Positions 29,002 to 38,160 of a DNA stretch of 64,000 bases are shown piece after piece. Source of the stretch: Xenorhabdus miraniensis (GTDB lineage Bacteria > Pseudomonadota > Gammaproteobacteria > Enterobacterales > Enterobacteriaceae). The first letter of the stretch is position 1; each line of letters starts with the position of its first letter. Location: the NCBI RefSeq assembly GCF_002632615.1, contig NZ_NITZ01000004.1:202488-266487 (forward strand). The letters run 5' to 3'. A program made the translations under genes and the position numbers. The notes below the pieces were generated by a model that did not search any database, was not told the origin of the DNA, and was given only the letters and a program-made list of their open reading frames with translations.

Positions 29002-29510
29002 ACTAGGAGTTGTTGACGTTTTATGTTCATCATTTATTCCACCCACATTGGCAGCCAGACAATGATAAACGCCAGTGCTAACATACTGACGTAATTTCGT
29101 TCTAATTTATCGTATCTTGTTGCTATTGCACGAAAATGTTTAATTCTGGCAAACGCATTTTCCACTAAATGACGATAACGGTATAAACAGTTATCAATCT
29201 TCTTATCCAATTTTCGACTGTTTTTCCGGTAGGGAATGATCGGTGTCGCGCCTTATTGTTTGACGACTTCCCTGAATGTTTCGCTATCGTAACCCTTATC
29301 TGCAATCACAAAATCTGAGGCTGGAGATTGTGTGACGAGACTTTCAGCATGGACGATGTCATGCGTTTGACCGCCTGACAACTTCCCTAAAGATGTTGAT
29401 AACATGGTTCTTGGCATGATGGGCTGGGGTAACAGTTTTTTCGCGAAGACAATGATACCAGCTCATCATGCTGTTCAAATTCCCCTCACAAAACGTCAAC
29501 ACTCCCTAGG
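29002..29510 (-). mobile_element. Internally deleted IS5-family insertion sequence
   Basis: Terminal inverted repeats are visible: CTAGGAGTTGTTGACGTTTT at 29002-29021 and, on the other strand, CTAGGGAGTGTTGACGTTTT ending at 29510. The roughly 500 bp between them hold only the C-terminal part of a DDE transposase. Intact IS5-family elements of this type are about 830-860 bp, so the N-terminal coding part is lost. It cannot move by itself. Confidence 0.75.
29034..29405 (-). pseudogene. IS5-family transposase fragment with in-frame stop
   Basis: The frame reads GGQTHDIVHAESL, then FVIADKGYDSETFREVVKQ, an in-frame TAA, and GATPIIPYRKNSRK, LVENAFARIKHFRAIATRYD, ending LPMWVE and a stop. The second catalytic Asp (ADKGYDS) and the Glu region (HLVENAFARIK) of the DDE triad are recognisable; the first Asp is missing with the N-terminus. 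The internal stop probably replaced a Gln codon (CAA to TAA). Confidence 0.8.
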
Positions 29511-29614
29511 TAATTGTCGTACCGCTACTTTCAGCTCTTTGAGCGTTAATAACAACGTTCTTGTTTCCATTACCATTAGTATAATTGACGATAATCGTTT
29601 CAATTTCGGCTGTA

Positions 29615-30805
29615 CTATGAATGTTGGTTTTTTGTTTTGGGCGTCCTGTACTGGGTAAAGGCGATTAAAACAAGGCAAATCAGAGCAAGGACGAAAAGTC
29701 CCCACATTAAACCTGTCGCAGTTGTTGTATGCCCGCTGGTGAAAAACCATAATACGATAGCTGCTCCGGCCATTTTGAGTGTCCCTTGTAAAGCACTGCC
29801 TGTTCCGGATAGTTCTGGATGCCGATGTAAACTGATCCCCAGTAATAACGGAGAAGAAAGCCCACATCCCAGCCCCACCGTAAAACTATAAATCATGATA
29901 AATGCAATGGATAATATCTGTGTAAAATGCACTGAAATGAGGGCTGCTGCTGTAAATAACAATAATAACGGAAGCGAAACCCTAAGAATCTTTTCGGGGG
30001 CTGAGTGTGACAACCATTTTTTTGTTAGCAATGAGCCTATAACAATGCCAGCAGAATAAACCATAAATAGATATCCATTCTGTGACGAAGATAAATTAAA
30101 CTGTGTCTGAAATATAAAAGGACTGGCAGTAAAATAGCCAATGGTAATGGCAAATAAAACAGCAGATACAACACTGTATATAACAAAATTAACGTCAGAT
30201 AACAGAATTTGAAAACCTGTTATTTTTCCATTGCTTGTTGATTTCATCGGGGAGGTTTCCGGCAGCGTCATTTTTACAAAAAAAGCACCTACCAGCATCA
30301 TTATGGCGAGGGCGATAAAATTAAATTTCCATGGCAGATATTGTGTGATATATCCACCTATAACAGGAGCAAAAGCAGGTGAAACCTGTGATGCCATCGA
30401 AAAAATAGCCAGCGACTTGGATAATTCCGTTTTATCCCGGAAAGTATCACTGAGTATAGCCCTGCTAATAACGGGACATCCACCTGCACCAATACCGGTC
30501 AGAAGCCGGAATAGCGACAATGTGTGAAATGATTCGGCCATAGAGGTCAGATAATTACCAACAGCGGAAAATAATAAGGAAAACAAAATTACAGGTATAC
30601 GTCCGTGTTTATCAGAAAGTGGGCCATAAAAAAGCTGAGACACGGCAAAGCCAAATAGATAATAAACGACAAGGCTTTGTGCCTGATTATTAGTAATTGC
30701 CAGTGCAGATTTTATTGCAGGTAACGCTGGATTATAGAGGTCTATGGAAAATAATCCCAACACCAGGATAACACACGAATTAATAATGATTAATTTTGAT
30801 TTCAT
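29615..30805 (-). CDS. Bcr/CflA-type multidrug efflux transporter (MFS)
   Basis: The 396-residue product is a 12-helix major facilitator of the Bcr/CflA drug:proton antiporter family. It shows the MFS motif A region GPLSDKHGRIPVILFS between helices 2 and 3, the family-typical LYNPALPAIKSAL in the N-terminal loop, and RLLTGIGAGGCPVISRAI in helix 4-5. It exports an unknown compound. Directly upstream lies the broken C-terminus of a thiamine-diphosphate enzyme, so the pump may be the survivor of a biosynthetic or resistance cluster cut by IS insertion. Closest named relatives are Bcr or EmrD types. Confidence 0.82.
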   Translation of the reverse strand: MKSKLIIINSCVILVLGLFSIDLYNPALPAIKSALAITNNQAQSLVVYYLFGFAVSQLFYGPLSDKHGRIPVILFSLLFSAVGNYLTSMAESFHTLSLFRLLTGIGAGGCPVISRAILSDTFRDKTELSKSLAIFSMASQVSPAFAPVIGGYITQYLPWKFNFIALAIMMLVGAFFVKMTLPETSPMKSTSNGKITGFQILLSDVNFVIYSVVSAVLFAITIGYFTASPFIFQTQFNLSSSQNGYLFMVYSAGIVIGSLLTKKWLSHSAPEKILRVSLPLLLLFTAAALISVHFTQILSIAFIMIYSFTVGLGCGLSSPLLLGISLHRHPELSGTGSALQGTLKMAGAAIVLWFFTSGHTTTATGLMWGLFVLALICLVLIAFTQYRTPKTKNQHS

Positions 30806-30826
30806 GTCTTTATACTCTTCATAAGA

Positions 30827-31396
<570 letters not shown>

Positions 31397-31646
31397 ACTG
31401 ATACCTCATTTTCACGTTAATAAAATATTAGCAGGCTTGTGAGGTGTTTGTAATGACTATACCGCTACACCGTCTAGGCGGTCACTGAATTCAATACAGG
31501 CTCTTTTATATTAGCATCAGGCCATATCCTCATTTAGCTTTTGCCTCCTCATGTATGTCAGTCATTGACGGAGCAATTTAGTCACTCTGTATTTTCCTTT
31601 CATTTACAGGTATACTGCCGCTCCGTTTTTATAGATTGATCTTTAA

Positions 31647-31982
31647 ATGATAAGAAAACTACTATTATTGTCAGTACTTGTTATGGCAGGTTGCTCTACT
31701 GGCAGAATACCGACAGATAATCTTTCGTCACTCACCAATAATGAATTGTGTCGTACCCTTGGTGAAAATTATATTAATAGCACAGAATTATTTAAGGTTA
31801 TGAATGAAGTTTTCGATCGCGTTGGTTCAATAGATATTCAGGAATGCAAAGCCATTGCTAATGAGGTTAAGCTCACTGAAATTTCTCTTAGAAATATGCA
31901 ATGGCAGAATAATATAAATAGCATGAATACTAAGTTCATGGAAGATGCAATGAAAATAATGAAATCACAGAATGGGTTCTAA
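31647..31982 (+). CDS. Small putative lipoprotein
   Basis: The 111-residue product begins with a lipoprotein signal MIRKLLLLSVLVMAGC (Cys16). The mature region has two cysteines (NELCRTLGE and QECKAIAN) that may pair, and a polar helical C-terminus. I recognise no family. It stands alone, upstream of the convergent benzoate transporter gene. Codon use is AT-rich like the surrounding island. Confidence 0.65.
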   Translation: MIRKLLLLSVLVMAGCSTGRIPTDNLSSLTNNELCRTLGENYINSTELFKVMNEVFDRVGSIDIQECKAIANEVKLTEISLRNMQWQNNINSMNTKFMEDAMKIMKSQNGF

Positions 31983-32033
31983 TATTTATGCGCTCTTTAT
32001 TGAGCGCGAATATAATTAACTGATTCAATCATA

Positions 32034-33254
32034 TTATGATTTATTGCTGGCTCTTTTGTTTATTTTCCTGTTCCATCGATAGAAGAGGGTGTTTTTTAAT
32101 ATAGCGTGAGCCATGATTCCACCGATCAATCCCCAAAATGCGGAACTGATACCCAATAAATTTGCCCCTGATGCTGTGATCAGAAAGCAGATAATGGCAG
32201 CATCTCTTGTATATTGATCCTTGATTGCTTGATGCAAACTATTTGTGAAAGTACCAAGGAGAGCTAATCCAGCTAAAATTCTTATTAATGGAATTGGAAA
32301 AGCGTCGAACAAATAGAAAATGGCTCCGCCAAAAATGCCTGCCAGCAGATAGAAAAAACCAGCACTGACTGCGGCAACATATCGTTTACTTGGATCTGGA
32401 TGGACATCTTTTCCCATACAAATGGCTGCCGTAATAGCGGCAATACAAATACTGAATCCACCAAAAGGTGCCATAATTATTGTCATCAACGATGTCCAAA
32501 TAAGTAATTTGGATGCACGAGGAGGATATCCCGCCGCCTGTAAGGTGGCGATTCCCGGTGCATTTTGTGATGCCATCGTGACGATAAAAAATGGAATGCC
32601 TACGCCAATGAGTGTGGTTGCGCTAAAGTGCGGCATAATAAATTCAGGTATGGAAAATGTGATGTTTCCACTCACCAAATTTAAATCGCCGCTGAGAATA
32701 CAGATAATCAAGCCAACCGCCAGCGTCGAGATGATGGCGTATAACGGAAAATAGCGGCGGAAAATTAAGTAAACAAGTAGCATGGCACTACAAAGCCAAA
32801 AGTTGACTTGTAGCATTTCAAATGCCTCCAAACCAAAGCGGAGTAATATCCCGGCAAGCATTGCCGCCGCTATGGTATGTGGAATGTAGTTCATTAATTT
32901 AGCAAATAGTCCGGTGATACCGCATATCAACATTAATGCCGAAGCAAAGATAAAAATACCGATGGCTTCATTAACGGAGGTATCTGGAAAATTTGTCGCC
33001 AATAATGCAATTCCTGGTGTTGACCAAGCCGTTAAAATGGGAGTGCGGTAATAGAGTGACAACCCAATTGTCGTGACACCCATTCCTATACCGAGCATAA
33101 CTAGCCAAGCACCTATTTGTGCTGGTTCGACACCGATTGCCGTCACGGCTTGGAGAATTATCGCAACTGAACTAGCATAGCCAACTAATACCGCAACAAA
33201 CCCTGTGATGAGTGTTACTGGTGAGAAATCCCTAAAAAATGATAGCTTAGGCAT
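32034..33254 (-). CDS. ydcO: BenE-family benzoate/H+ symporter (YdcO-like)
   Basis: The 406-residue protein is an inner-membrane transporter of the BenE family, with about 12 hydrophobic segments. Recognisable stretches are TAWSTPGIALLATNFPD, QNAPGIATLQAAGYPP and FGGFSICIAAITAAICMG. In E. coli ydcO is adjacent to ydcN (sutR), and the same divergent pair occurs here, which supports the symbol. Substrate in enterics is unproven; benzoate is the family name. A large palindromic operator lies in the divergent gap. Confidence 0.88.
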   Translation of the reverse strand: MPKLSFFRDFSPVTLITGFVAVLVGYASSVAIILQAVTAIGVEPAQIGAWLVMLGIGMGVTTIGLSLYYRTPILTAWSTPGIALLATNFPDTSVNEAIGIFIFASALMLICGITGLFAKLMNYIPHTIAAAMLAGILLRFGLEAFEMLQVNFWLCSAMLLVYLIFRRYFPLYAIISTLAVGLIICILSGDLNLVSGNITFSIPEFIMPHFSATTLIGVGIPFFIVTMASQNAPGIATLQAAGYPPRASKLLIWTSLMTIIMAPFGGFSICIAAITAAICMGKDVHPDPSKRYVAAVSAGFFYLLAGIFGGAIFYLFDAFPIPLIRILAGLALLGTFTNSLHQAIKDQYTRDAAIICFLITASGANLLGISSAFWGLIGGIMAHAILKNTLFYRWNRKINKRASNKS

Positions 33255-33271
33255 ATGACATTACCTATCGG

Positions 33272-33317
33272 ACGTTATAACGGACGATGGTGAGAATATC
33301 ATCGTCCGTTATAACGT
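33272..33317. promoter_or_regulatory. Perfect 18-bp inverted repeat between ydcO and sutR
   Basis: ACGTTATAACGGACGATG (33272-33289) is repeated as the exact reverse complement at 33300-33317, with a 10-bp spacer. Each arm contains CGTTATAACG, itself a 10-bp palindrome. The site lies between the two divergent starts and is the natural operator for the HTH regulator SutR, possibly bound by two dimers. Confidence 0.8.
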
Positions 33318-33352
33318 TCAATCATGAATTTATTTCTTTTGAGAAAGCATCA

Positions 33353-33916
33353 ATGAGTGATATCACATCGAAAATTGCTGAAAAATTTAAAATATTAAGA
33401 GCTTCCCGAGGGTTAAGCCTCAGTCAGGCGGCGAAATTGACGGGAGTCAGTAAGGCGATGCTTGGGCAAATTGAACGTGGTCAATCAAGCCCGACGATTT
33501 CGACACTGTGGAAAATCGCGACAGGCTTTAATATTGCTTTTTCAACTTTTTTAGAAGGGGCGTCTCCCCAATCTCAGCCTGTATTACACCGATTTAATGA
33601 ATTACCGATCTTTGAACAAAACAACTCAGGCATGCGTGTAACGCCACTTATACCTTTTGATGACGAACTTTTTACTGATTTGCTCAAAATAGAATTAATA
33701 CCGGGTGCTTCAAGTGAATCTTCTCCGCATGAATTCGGAGTGATAGAGCATGTTATTGTACTTAGTGGGGAGTTAGATCTCCGTCTTAATGACACTTGGC
33801 ATAAAATCTCAGCGGGTGAATCCATGCGTTTTCATGCTGATTGTTACCATGTTTATGCTAATTCAGGCGATGAAACCGTGGTTATCCATGACCTCATTCA
33901 CTATCCTCATAATTGA
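33353..33916 (+). CDS. sutR: HTH-cupin transcription regulator SutR (YdcN)
   Basis: The 187-residue product joins an N-terminal XRE helix-turn-helix (about residues 10-65, LSLSQAAKLTGVSKAMLGQIE) to a C-terminal cupin (about 110-187, HEFGVIEHVIVLSGELDL). It aligns along its length with E. coli YdcN/SutR, which affects sulfur-utilisation genes. I start at ATG 33353 (MSDITSKIAEKF); an upstream ATG at 33287 would run through the operator. It is divergent from ydcO, as in E. coli, and probably controls it and itself. Confidence 0.88.
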   Translation: MSDITSKIAEKFKILRASRGLSLSQAAKLTGVSKAMLGQIERGQSSPTISTLWKIATGFNIAFSTFLEGASPQSQPVLHRFNELPIFEQNNSGMRVTPLIPFDDELFTDLLKIELIPGASSESSPHEFGVIEHVIVLSGELDLRLNDTWHKISAGESMRFHADCYHVYANSGDETVVIHDLIHYPHN

Positions 33917-33981
33917 CCTATGGTGTTGTATATCGTGTTGGCATATGGATTTGCCACCTAATAACGGTCTACCCAAGGTTT

Positions 33982-34104
33982 TTACAAAATGCTTGATAGT
34001 CGTTTAATATTTTCTTCAATTTCGGTCGGTGTATGGGCTGTATACCTTAAAAGAACACTTTTGACAGCACGGTAGGAAGGGCAAACTACATCAATCTTTG
34101 CCAT
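33982..34104 (-). pseudogene. 40-codon frame resembling the end of a class-V aminotransferase
   Basis: The frame reads MAKIDVVCPSYRAV, then LLRYTAHTPTEIEENIKRL and ends SSIL. The LRYTAHTPTEIEENI stretch resembles the C-terminal Arg-x-Ser-x-His-x-Tyr-x-Thr motif of class-V PLP enzymes. No upstream part is seen and there is no good Shine-Dalgarno. It may be the tail of a lost gene or chance. Confidence 0.25.
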
Positions 34105-34198
34105 GGAAAATAAAGAGCATGGAAAATCAGGTATTGGCGTAGTAATACACCAATACCTAAAAACAATAAAAACCGAGGTGGAATACGGGACTAATAAT

Positions 34199-35230
34199 TT
34201 ATATTAAGATATAGTTTGGTTTGTATTTCCAATCCTTAGCATCTGTGATTTCTCCTGTTTGTGGTTCTATAATTTTAACTTTGAGTTCAGGGGTGATATA
34301 TATGTTAACGGCATGTGCAGTTTTTTTAGTATTCCCCAATATTATCCCAATTGCATATCCATAAATTTCTTTATCTGAATAGGCTTCTTTGCTGGCTTGT
34401 GCTTTGTATACAAGGCTAAAATCATCACAATCAAAAACTTGTTTTCTATATGTGTAATTTTCCAGTCCTGACTTTTTGTATATATCTTCCGCTTTTTTGT
34501 CTGAAACTAACCTATAGAGTGTATCCATGGTTCGCAGGTTTGCTAAATTGAATTGAATTTTTGGCCAGGTTTTTTCTAGTAAGGTTTTTATGAGTCTTGC
34601 TTTAATAAAATGGGGGTGAAGAGTAAATAGACTGTATTTTTTATGGGATGCAGTTAGCCAAGTCCATTGCTTAGATTTATCATGAGTATGACTGAATAAA
34701 AACATTTCTGTTCCCTGATTATTCCAAATGAGTCTATATTTCTTCATTCCATCTTCCGTTTTGACATACTCTTTTTTGAGTGCGATTCGTTTATCCTCTG
34801 GGGAAGAATTAGGCGCATCCCAGCATATTTTAGTGGTTTCTTCAGATGTATCATAGGCATACATGAAGAACCTTTTTCCTTGGTATGCACCGGTCACTCT
34901 CATTGGATTTCCTGGTGTTTTCAGAGTCCTAAGTTCTAATATGATAAAGGCATAAGAATATTTTTCTGAGCCCATATACGCGCGCTTTTTATCATATTCT
35001 ATATCATCGATACATAGGGTGCGTTTATGATCATCTATAATTAGATATGAAACGTGAGGGTTTATTTTATCTTCGGGAGGTACAGGGACATTCTCCATGA
35101 TAAAAGAAGAGTCATTTGGGGAGAGCGAAATGGGATCCTCACTATGATTCATATTTTCTGACTCTGGAAACGTAGATTTATCTGAATCGGATATGCTGGG
35201 TGTTTTAATTGTTTTGTCTTTATTTTCCAT
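34199..35230 (-). CDS. Putative MOA-lectin-type papain-like cysteine protease, toxin candidate
   Basis: The 343-residue product has a Ser/Glu/Pro-rich polar N-terminus (about residues 1-55), an unrecognised middle part with many aromatic residues (about 60-260), and a C-terminal domain with the ordered residues C268 in DCDDFS, H306 in AHAVNIYI and E322 in KIIEPQTGE. That Cys-His-Glu layout matches the C-terminal protease domain of the fungal agglutinin MOA and bacterial 'lectin MOA-related' proteins. No signal peptide or beta-trefoil repeats (QxW) are evident. It is a single gene flanked by AT-rich DNA. An insect- or nematode-directed activity is inference only. Confidence 0.6.
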   Translation of the reverse strand: MENKDKTIKTPSISDSDKSTFPESENMNHSEDPISLSPNDSSFIMENVPVPPEDKINPHVSYLIIDDHKRTLCIDDIEYDKKRAYMGSEKYSYAFIILELRTLKTPGNPMRVTGAYQGKRFFMYAYDTSEETTKICWDAPNSSPEDKRIALKKEYVKTEDGMKKYRLIWNNQGTEMFLFSHTHDKSKQWTWLTASHKKYSLFTLHPHFIKARLIKTLLEKTWPKIQFNLANLRTMDTLYRLVSDKKAEDIYKKSGLENYTYRKQVFDCDDFSLVYKAQASKEAYSDKEIYGYAIGIILGNTKKTAHAVNIYITPELKVKIIEPQTGEITDAKDWKYKPNYILI

Positions 35231-35504
35231 AACATAGTTACCTTATTTTTTATATTGGTTACCTCAAACACAGCCTATCAATTAGTTAAACAAGAGCGAT
35301 AAATGGAAAACATCATATTTTATGTCATAAAGGGAGTGCTGAGATGGTATTCAATTTTTAGTATAGAAGTAGTTTGAATACTTCGCCAGAGTGGGGAAGT
35401 TTTTTTAATGTCTGCTGGGATAGGCATTAAGTCACCCATAGGGTGACTTATTTCAGTAAGAAAATACGAATGAAGATTTAATATACTAACAGTGAATAAC
35501 GGTG

Positions 35505-36500
35505 TTAATCATTTATTTTCAGTGGATTAGTATATTCAACTGGTACCCAGGTATACCCTTGTGCATCTTTACGGATATGTCCGATACCAGGAAAAGGTAA
35601 ATGTGCAGCACCAATTAACCATTTTTCTTTTGCGGCTTTTTTGAAAATAGCTTTACGTGCTTCAACGGCTTTATCATTATTTATATCATATTCTATAGCA
35701 ACTTCTGGGTGCATAAATTGCACTGAATAGGCGTGAACAATATCCCCCCAAATCAGCATGTTATTTTTACCAGAGTGTAATTTAAATGATGTATGGCCTG
35801 GAGTATGGCCAAAAGTTGATATTGCTTCGATACCAGAAATGATGTTATCTCCGTTTTTGAAGGTACGGAATGCGTTTTTAGCAATATAGGGCGCCAGCGC
35901 ATCTTGGACCATTTTGAGAATAGCGCGCTCTCCTTCAGGGGCCGCAGCCATAGTTTCAGGATTCAACCAGTAATCTTTTTCTTCTTGAGAAACGTAGATA
36001 ACGGCGTTAGGGAATACCATTTTCCCATCTGCGGAAGCGATACCACAAGAATGATCGGGGTGCAGATGTGTAAGCAATACTGTTTTTACCTCTTCCGGTG
36101 AATAGCCTGCGGCACGGATATTGTCCACGGCATTTCCCATCGTAGGGCCAAAACATTTGCTTGAACCCGTATCAATTAATACCAACCCCTCTTTGGTATT
36201 GGCGAGGTAGGCATTTACCGCTGTCTGAACGCCATTCTTTCCTTCAACAAGGAACATGCGAGCAAGCAGCGTCTGAATATCTTTTGCTCCAATGTCTTTC
36301 AGTAATGCGGAGGGAATATAGAGATATCCATCATAAATAGCGGTAACCATGAAATCCCCAACCATTTGATGATAGTAACCCGGTACCTGATTAATGATTG
36401 GGTCAGTTGATTTTGCAAAAGCAGTGGGTATTGCTGAAGTTACGACAGTAGTAAGAGCAAGTGTAATAGCAAGATAGGATGCTTTAAAAATGTTTTTCAT
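35505..36500 (-). CDS. Secreted metallo-beta-lactamase-fold hydrolase
   Basis: The 331-residue product has a signal peptide (MKNIFKASYL with hydrophobic core, cleavage near TAFA-K30) and an MBL fold with the metal-binding LLTHLHPDHSCG (H145, H147, D149, H150), LIDTGSS before it, TFGHTPGHTSF and WGDIVHAY after it. It belongs to the group that includes lactonase- and methyl-parathion-hydrolase-like enzymes. The substrate is unknown; a periplasmic lactonase role is only a possibility. It stands alone in the AT-rich island. Confidence 0.75.
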   Translation of the reverse strand: MKNIFKASYLAITLALTTVVTSAIPTAFAKSTDPIINQVPGYYHQMVGDFMVTAIYDGYLYIPSALLKDIGAKDIQTLLARMFLVEGKNGVQTAVNAYLANTKEGLVLIDTGSSKCFGPTMGNAVDNIRAAGYSPEEVKTVLLTHLHPDHSCGIASADGKMVFPNAVIYVSQEEKDYWLNPETMAAAPEGERAILKMVQDALAPYIAKNAFRTFKNGDNIISGIEAISTFGHTPGHTSFKLHSGKNNMLIWGDIVHAYSVQFMHPEVAIEYDINNDKAVEARKAIFKKAAKEKWLIGAAHLPFPGIGHIRKDAQGYTWVPVEYTNPLKIND

Positions 36501-36821
36501 TAAATACTCCTGATAAATGAGGATGAAATAATGCTGTCATATTTGTTGGATCTGTTAGCTTTATTTAAAGAGTTGAATAAAGTTTCCAGATACTTTCTTT
36601 TACAACGGGTAAAAAACTGCCAAGTTCATCAATGTAATAGATTAAATATCAATGAGTATATAATTATGTTTGTAATTATATTATTTTTTGTGGGTATCCA
36701 AATGAAATTATTTCTATTTTTAACTGTACTTTATTTTTCAATCAGCCTATTCTTCAATGATTGATTAGGACGCAAAAAATAGACTGAGTGATGTTGTGAA
36801 ATATAATTAAAAGCTATTTAT
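36501..36821. other. AT-rich 321-bp gap
   Basis: This holds the promoter of the metallo-hydrolase gene (minus strand). A 77-codon plus-strand frame (36531-36764) with a hydrophobic C-terminal half exists, but it has no Shine-Dalgarno and its composition follows the AT bias, so I do not call it. Nothing else is seen. Confidence 0.4.
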
Positions 36822-37472
36822 TCAGGAGCAGACATCCGTAGAAATTTCGCTGGCGAAATTATCTGTTGTTTTAACTACAGCGTCTTCATCGACAAAGATC
36901 TGAGTTCCCATTGTCAGGCTGGCAGTGATTTGGGGGATATGGCAGAGAGAAGCCGATGCTCCCATACTTAAATTCACTTTGGCGGAATTGGCCCTGAATT
37001 TCTGAGCGCTTTTATTAAATACAGCCCCCATTCCCAGAGTAAGATCAAGGTAATTGGTTTTACCTGCAACATCAATTTTGCTACCCATTTCACCTGAAAC
37101 TGCCAGATTTTCACTATCGACGGCACAAGCATCTATTTGCGTTTTTACCCCGGATTTAGTGGATAAATTCTTCAGTGGTTTGTCAGTGTATAGCGTAATT
37201 TTAACGCCTGAGGTGAGAAAATTATCTTCTTTAGCCGCTTCGTTAATCAGATTAAGTGTATCGTTATCACGACTGATATTGAGTTTATTGATGGAAGATT
37301 GTGTTCCTTTGGCTTTTAATGAAGGCGTTGTCGCACATTTTATTGTTAAAGCAATACCATTTTGCGCGTTAACAGAGGTGAAACTCTGTATCTCAATGGT
37401 TTTTTCTGCTGCTATTGCGGGAGGTAATGCAGTTCCTGAAATTAATGCTGCTAAAATTGCTATCTTTTTCAT
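36822..37472 (-). CDS. Periplasmic GIN-domain (DUF2807) protein
   Basis: The 216-residue product starts at the ATG at 37472, eight bases after an AGAGG site; an upstream frame start at 37508 is less likely. Residues 1-22 are a signal peptide ending AIA-AEK. The remainder is a repetitive right-handed beta structure of the head GIN domain type, with IEIQSFTSVNAQNGIALTI at the start and repeated xVxGxMGSxIDVxG turns. Such proteins are surface or periplasmic and of unknown function. Two cysteine pairs may stabilise it. It stands alone. Confidence 0.65.
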   Translation of the reverse strand: MKKIAILAALISGTALPPAIAAEKTIEIQSFTSVNAQNGIALTIKCATTPSLKAKGTQSSINKLNISRDNDTLNLINEAAKEDNFLTSGVKITLYTDKPLKNLSTKSGVKTQIDACAVDSENLAVSGEMGSKIDVAGKTNYLDLTLGMGAVFNKSAQKFRANSAKVNLSMGASASLCHIPQITASLTMGTQIFVDEDAVVKTTDNFASEISTDVCS

Positions 37473-37614
37473 AAAAATACCTCTATAAGTAGGGATAATA
37501 TTTATCATTTGAACAAAATATTAGAAATAACTTTTAAATATTCCTTAAAAAGAATCCCATATCTTAAGACTAAATTTTTCAGAATTTATCTCTGATTAAT
37601 AGATATGTGACTTT

Positions 37615-38076
37615 CTAAAGTTTTTCCAAAATAATTGCCCCAGTTCCTTTTTCTCCCAAAATATCATTCGGATTGCGTAAAGGGCAGTCTGTAAGTGAAA
37701 GGCAGCCGCAGCCAATACAGCTACTTAAGTCATTGCGTAGCCGGGTCAATATCTTGATGCGCTTATCCAACATATCCCGCCATTGTGAAGAAATTATCTG
37801 CCATTGTTCTGCGGTCAGATTACTGTTGGGAGGGAACTGACATAAAACAGCCTGAATTTCTTTAAGAGGGATCCCGGTACTTTGAGCAGCTTTAATAATC
37901 GCAAGATAACGCAGGACAACGGAAGGAAAACGACGCTGATTACCGTGGCTGCGTGAACTTTTGATTAGCCCTTTTGCTTCATAAAAGTGAATCGCTGATA
38001 TCGCGATTCCACTGCGTTTTGAAACTTCGCCAATGGTCAAGGCGCGATTGAAATCAATGTGCTTATTTTTTACCAT
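37615..38076 (-). CDS. soxR: Redox-sensing regulator SoxR
   Basis: SoxR is a MerR-family regulator with a 2Fe-2S cluster that, once oxidised, activates target promoters by untwisting a 19-bp spacer. The ATG at 38076 gives 153 residues (E. coli 154); a longer upstream frame would cover the operator. The HTH is at about 13-45 ([21 protein letters not shown]). Cluster ligands C120, C123, C125 and C131 are in [13 protein letters not shown] consensus SoxR box directly precedes the gene. In E. coli soxS lies divergent from soxR; here no soxS is present. Confidence 0.93.
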   Translation of the reverse strand: MVKNKHIDFNRALTIGEVSKRSGIAISAIHFYEAKGLIKSSRSHGNQRRFPSVVLRYLAIIKAAQSTGIPLKEIQAVLCQFPPNSNLTAEQWQIISSQWRDMLDKRIKILTRLRNDLSSCIGCGCLSLTDCPLRNPNDILGEKGTGAIILEKL

Positions 38077-38081
38077 CCCTA

Positions 38082-38112
38082 TTGACCTCAAGTTAACTTT
38101 AGGTTTTATAGC
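38082..38112 (+). promoter_or_regulatory. SoxR-dependent promoter pointing away from soxR
   Basis: TTGACC (38082-38087) and TATAGC (38107-38112) are separated by exactly 19 bp, the overlong spacer of SoxR-activated promoters. The spacer region carries the near-palindrome ACCTCAAGTTAACTTTAGGT (38085-38104), very close to the E. coli soxS operator. Transcription would run rightwards, where the next gene (38161-38700) is on the opposite strand. Confidence 0.8.
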
Positions 38113-38160
38113 GCAAAGTTTCATTGAAAATACGCTTGAGAGCAATTTTTATCATTTCAT

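Noticed and set aside
29496..29614. Possible gene tail between the IS5 remnant and the efflux pump (frame reading IETIIVNYTNGNGNKNVV)
   Set aside because: It is ordered-looking but only about 40 codons, ends at the IS border and lacks a start or recognised family.
36531..36764. 77-codon hydrophobic frame
   Set aside because: It arises from AT-rich DNA, has no ribosome binding site and no family resemblance.
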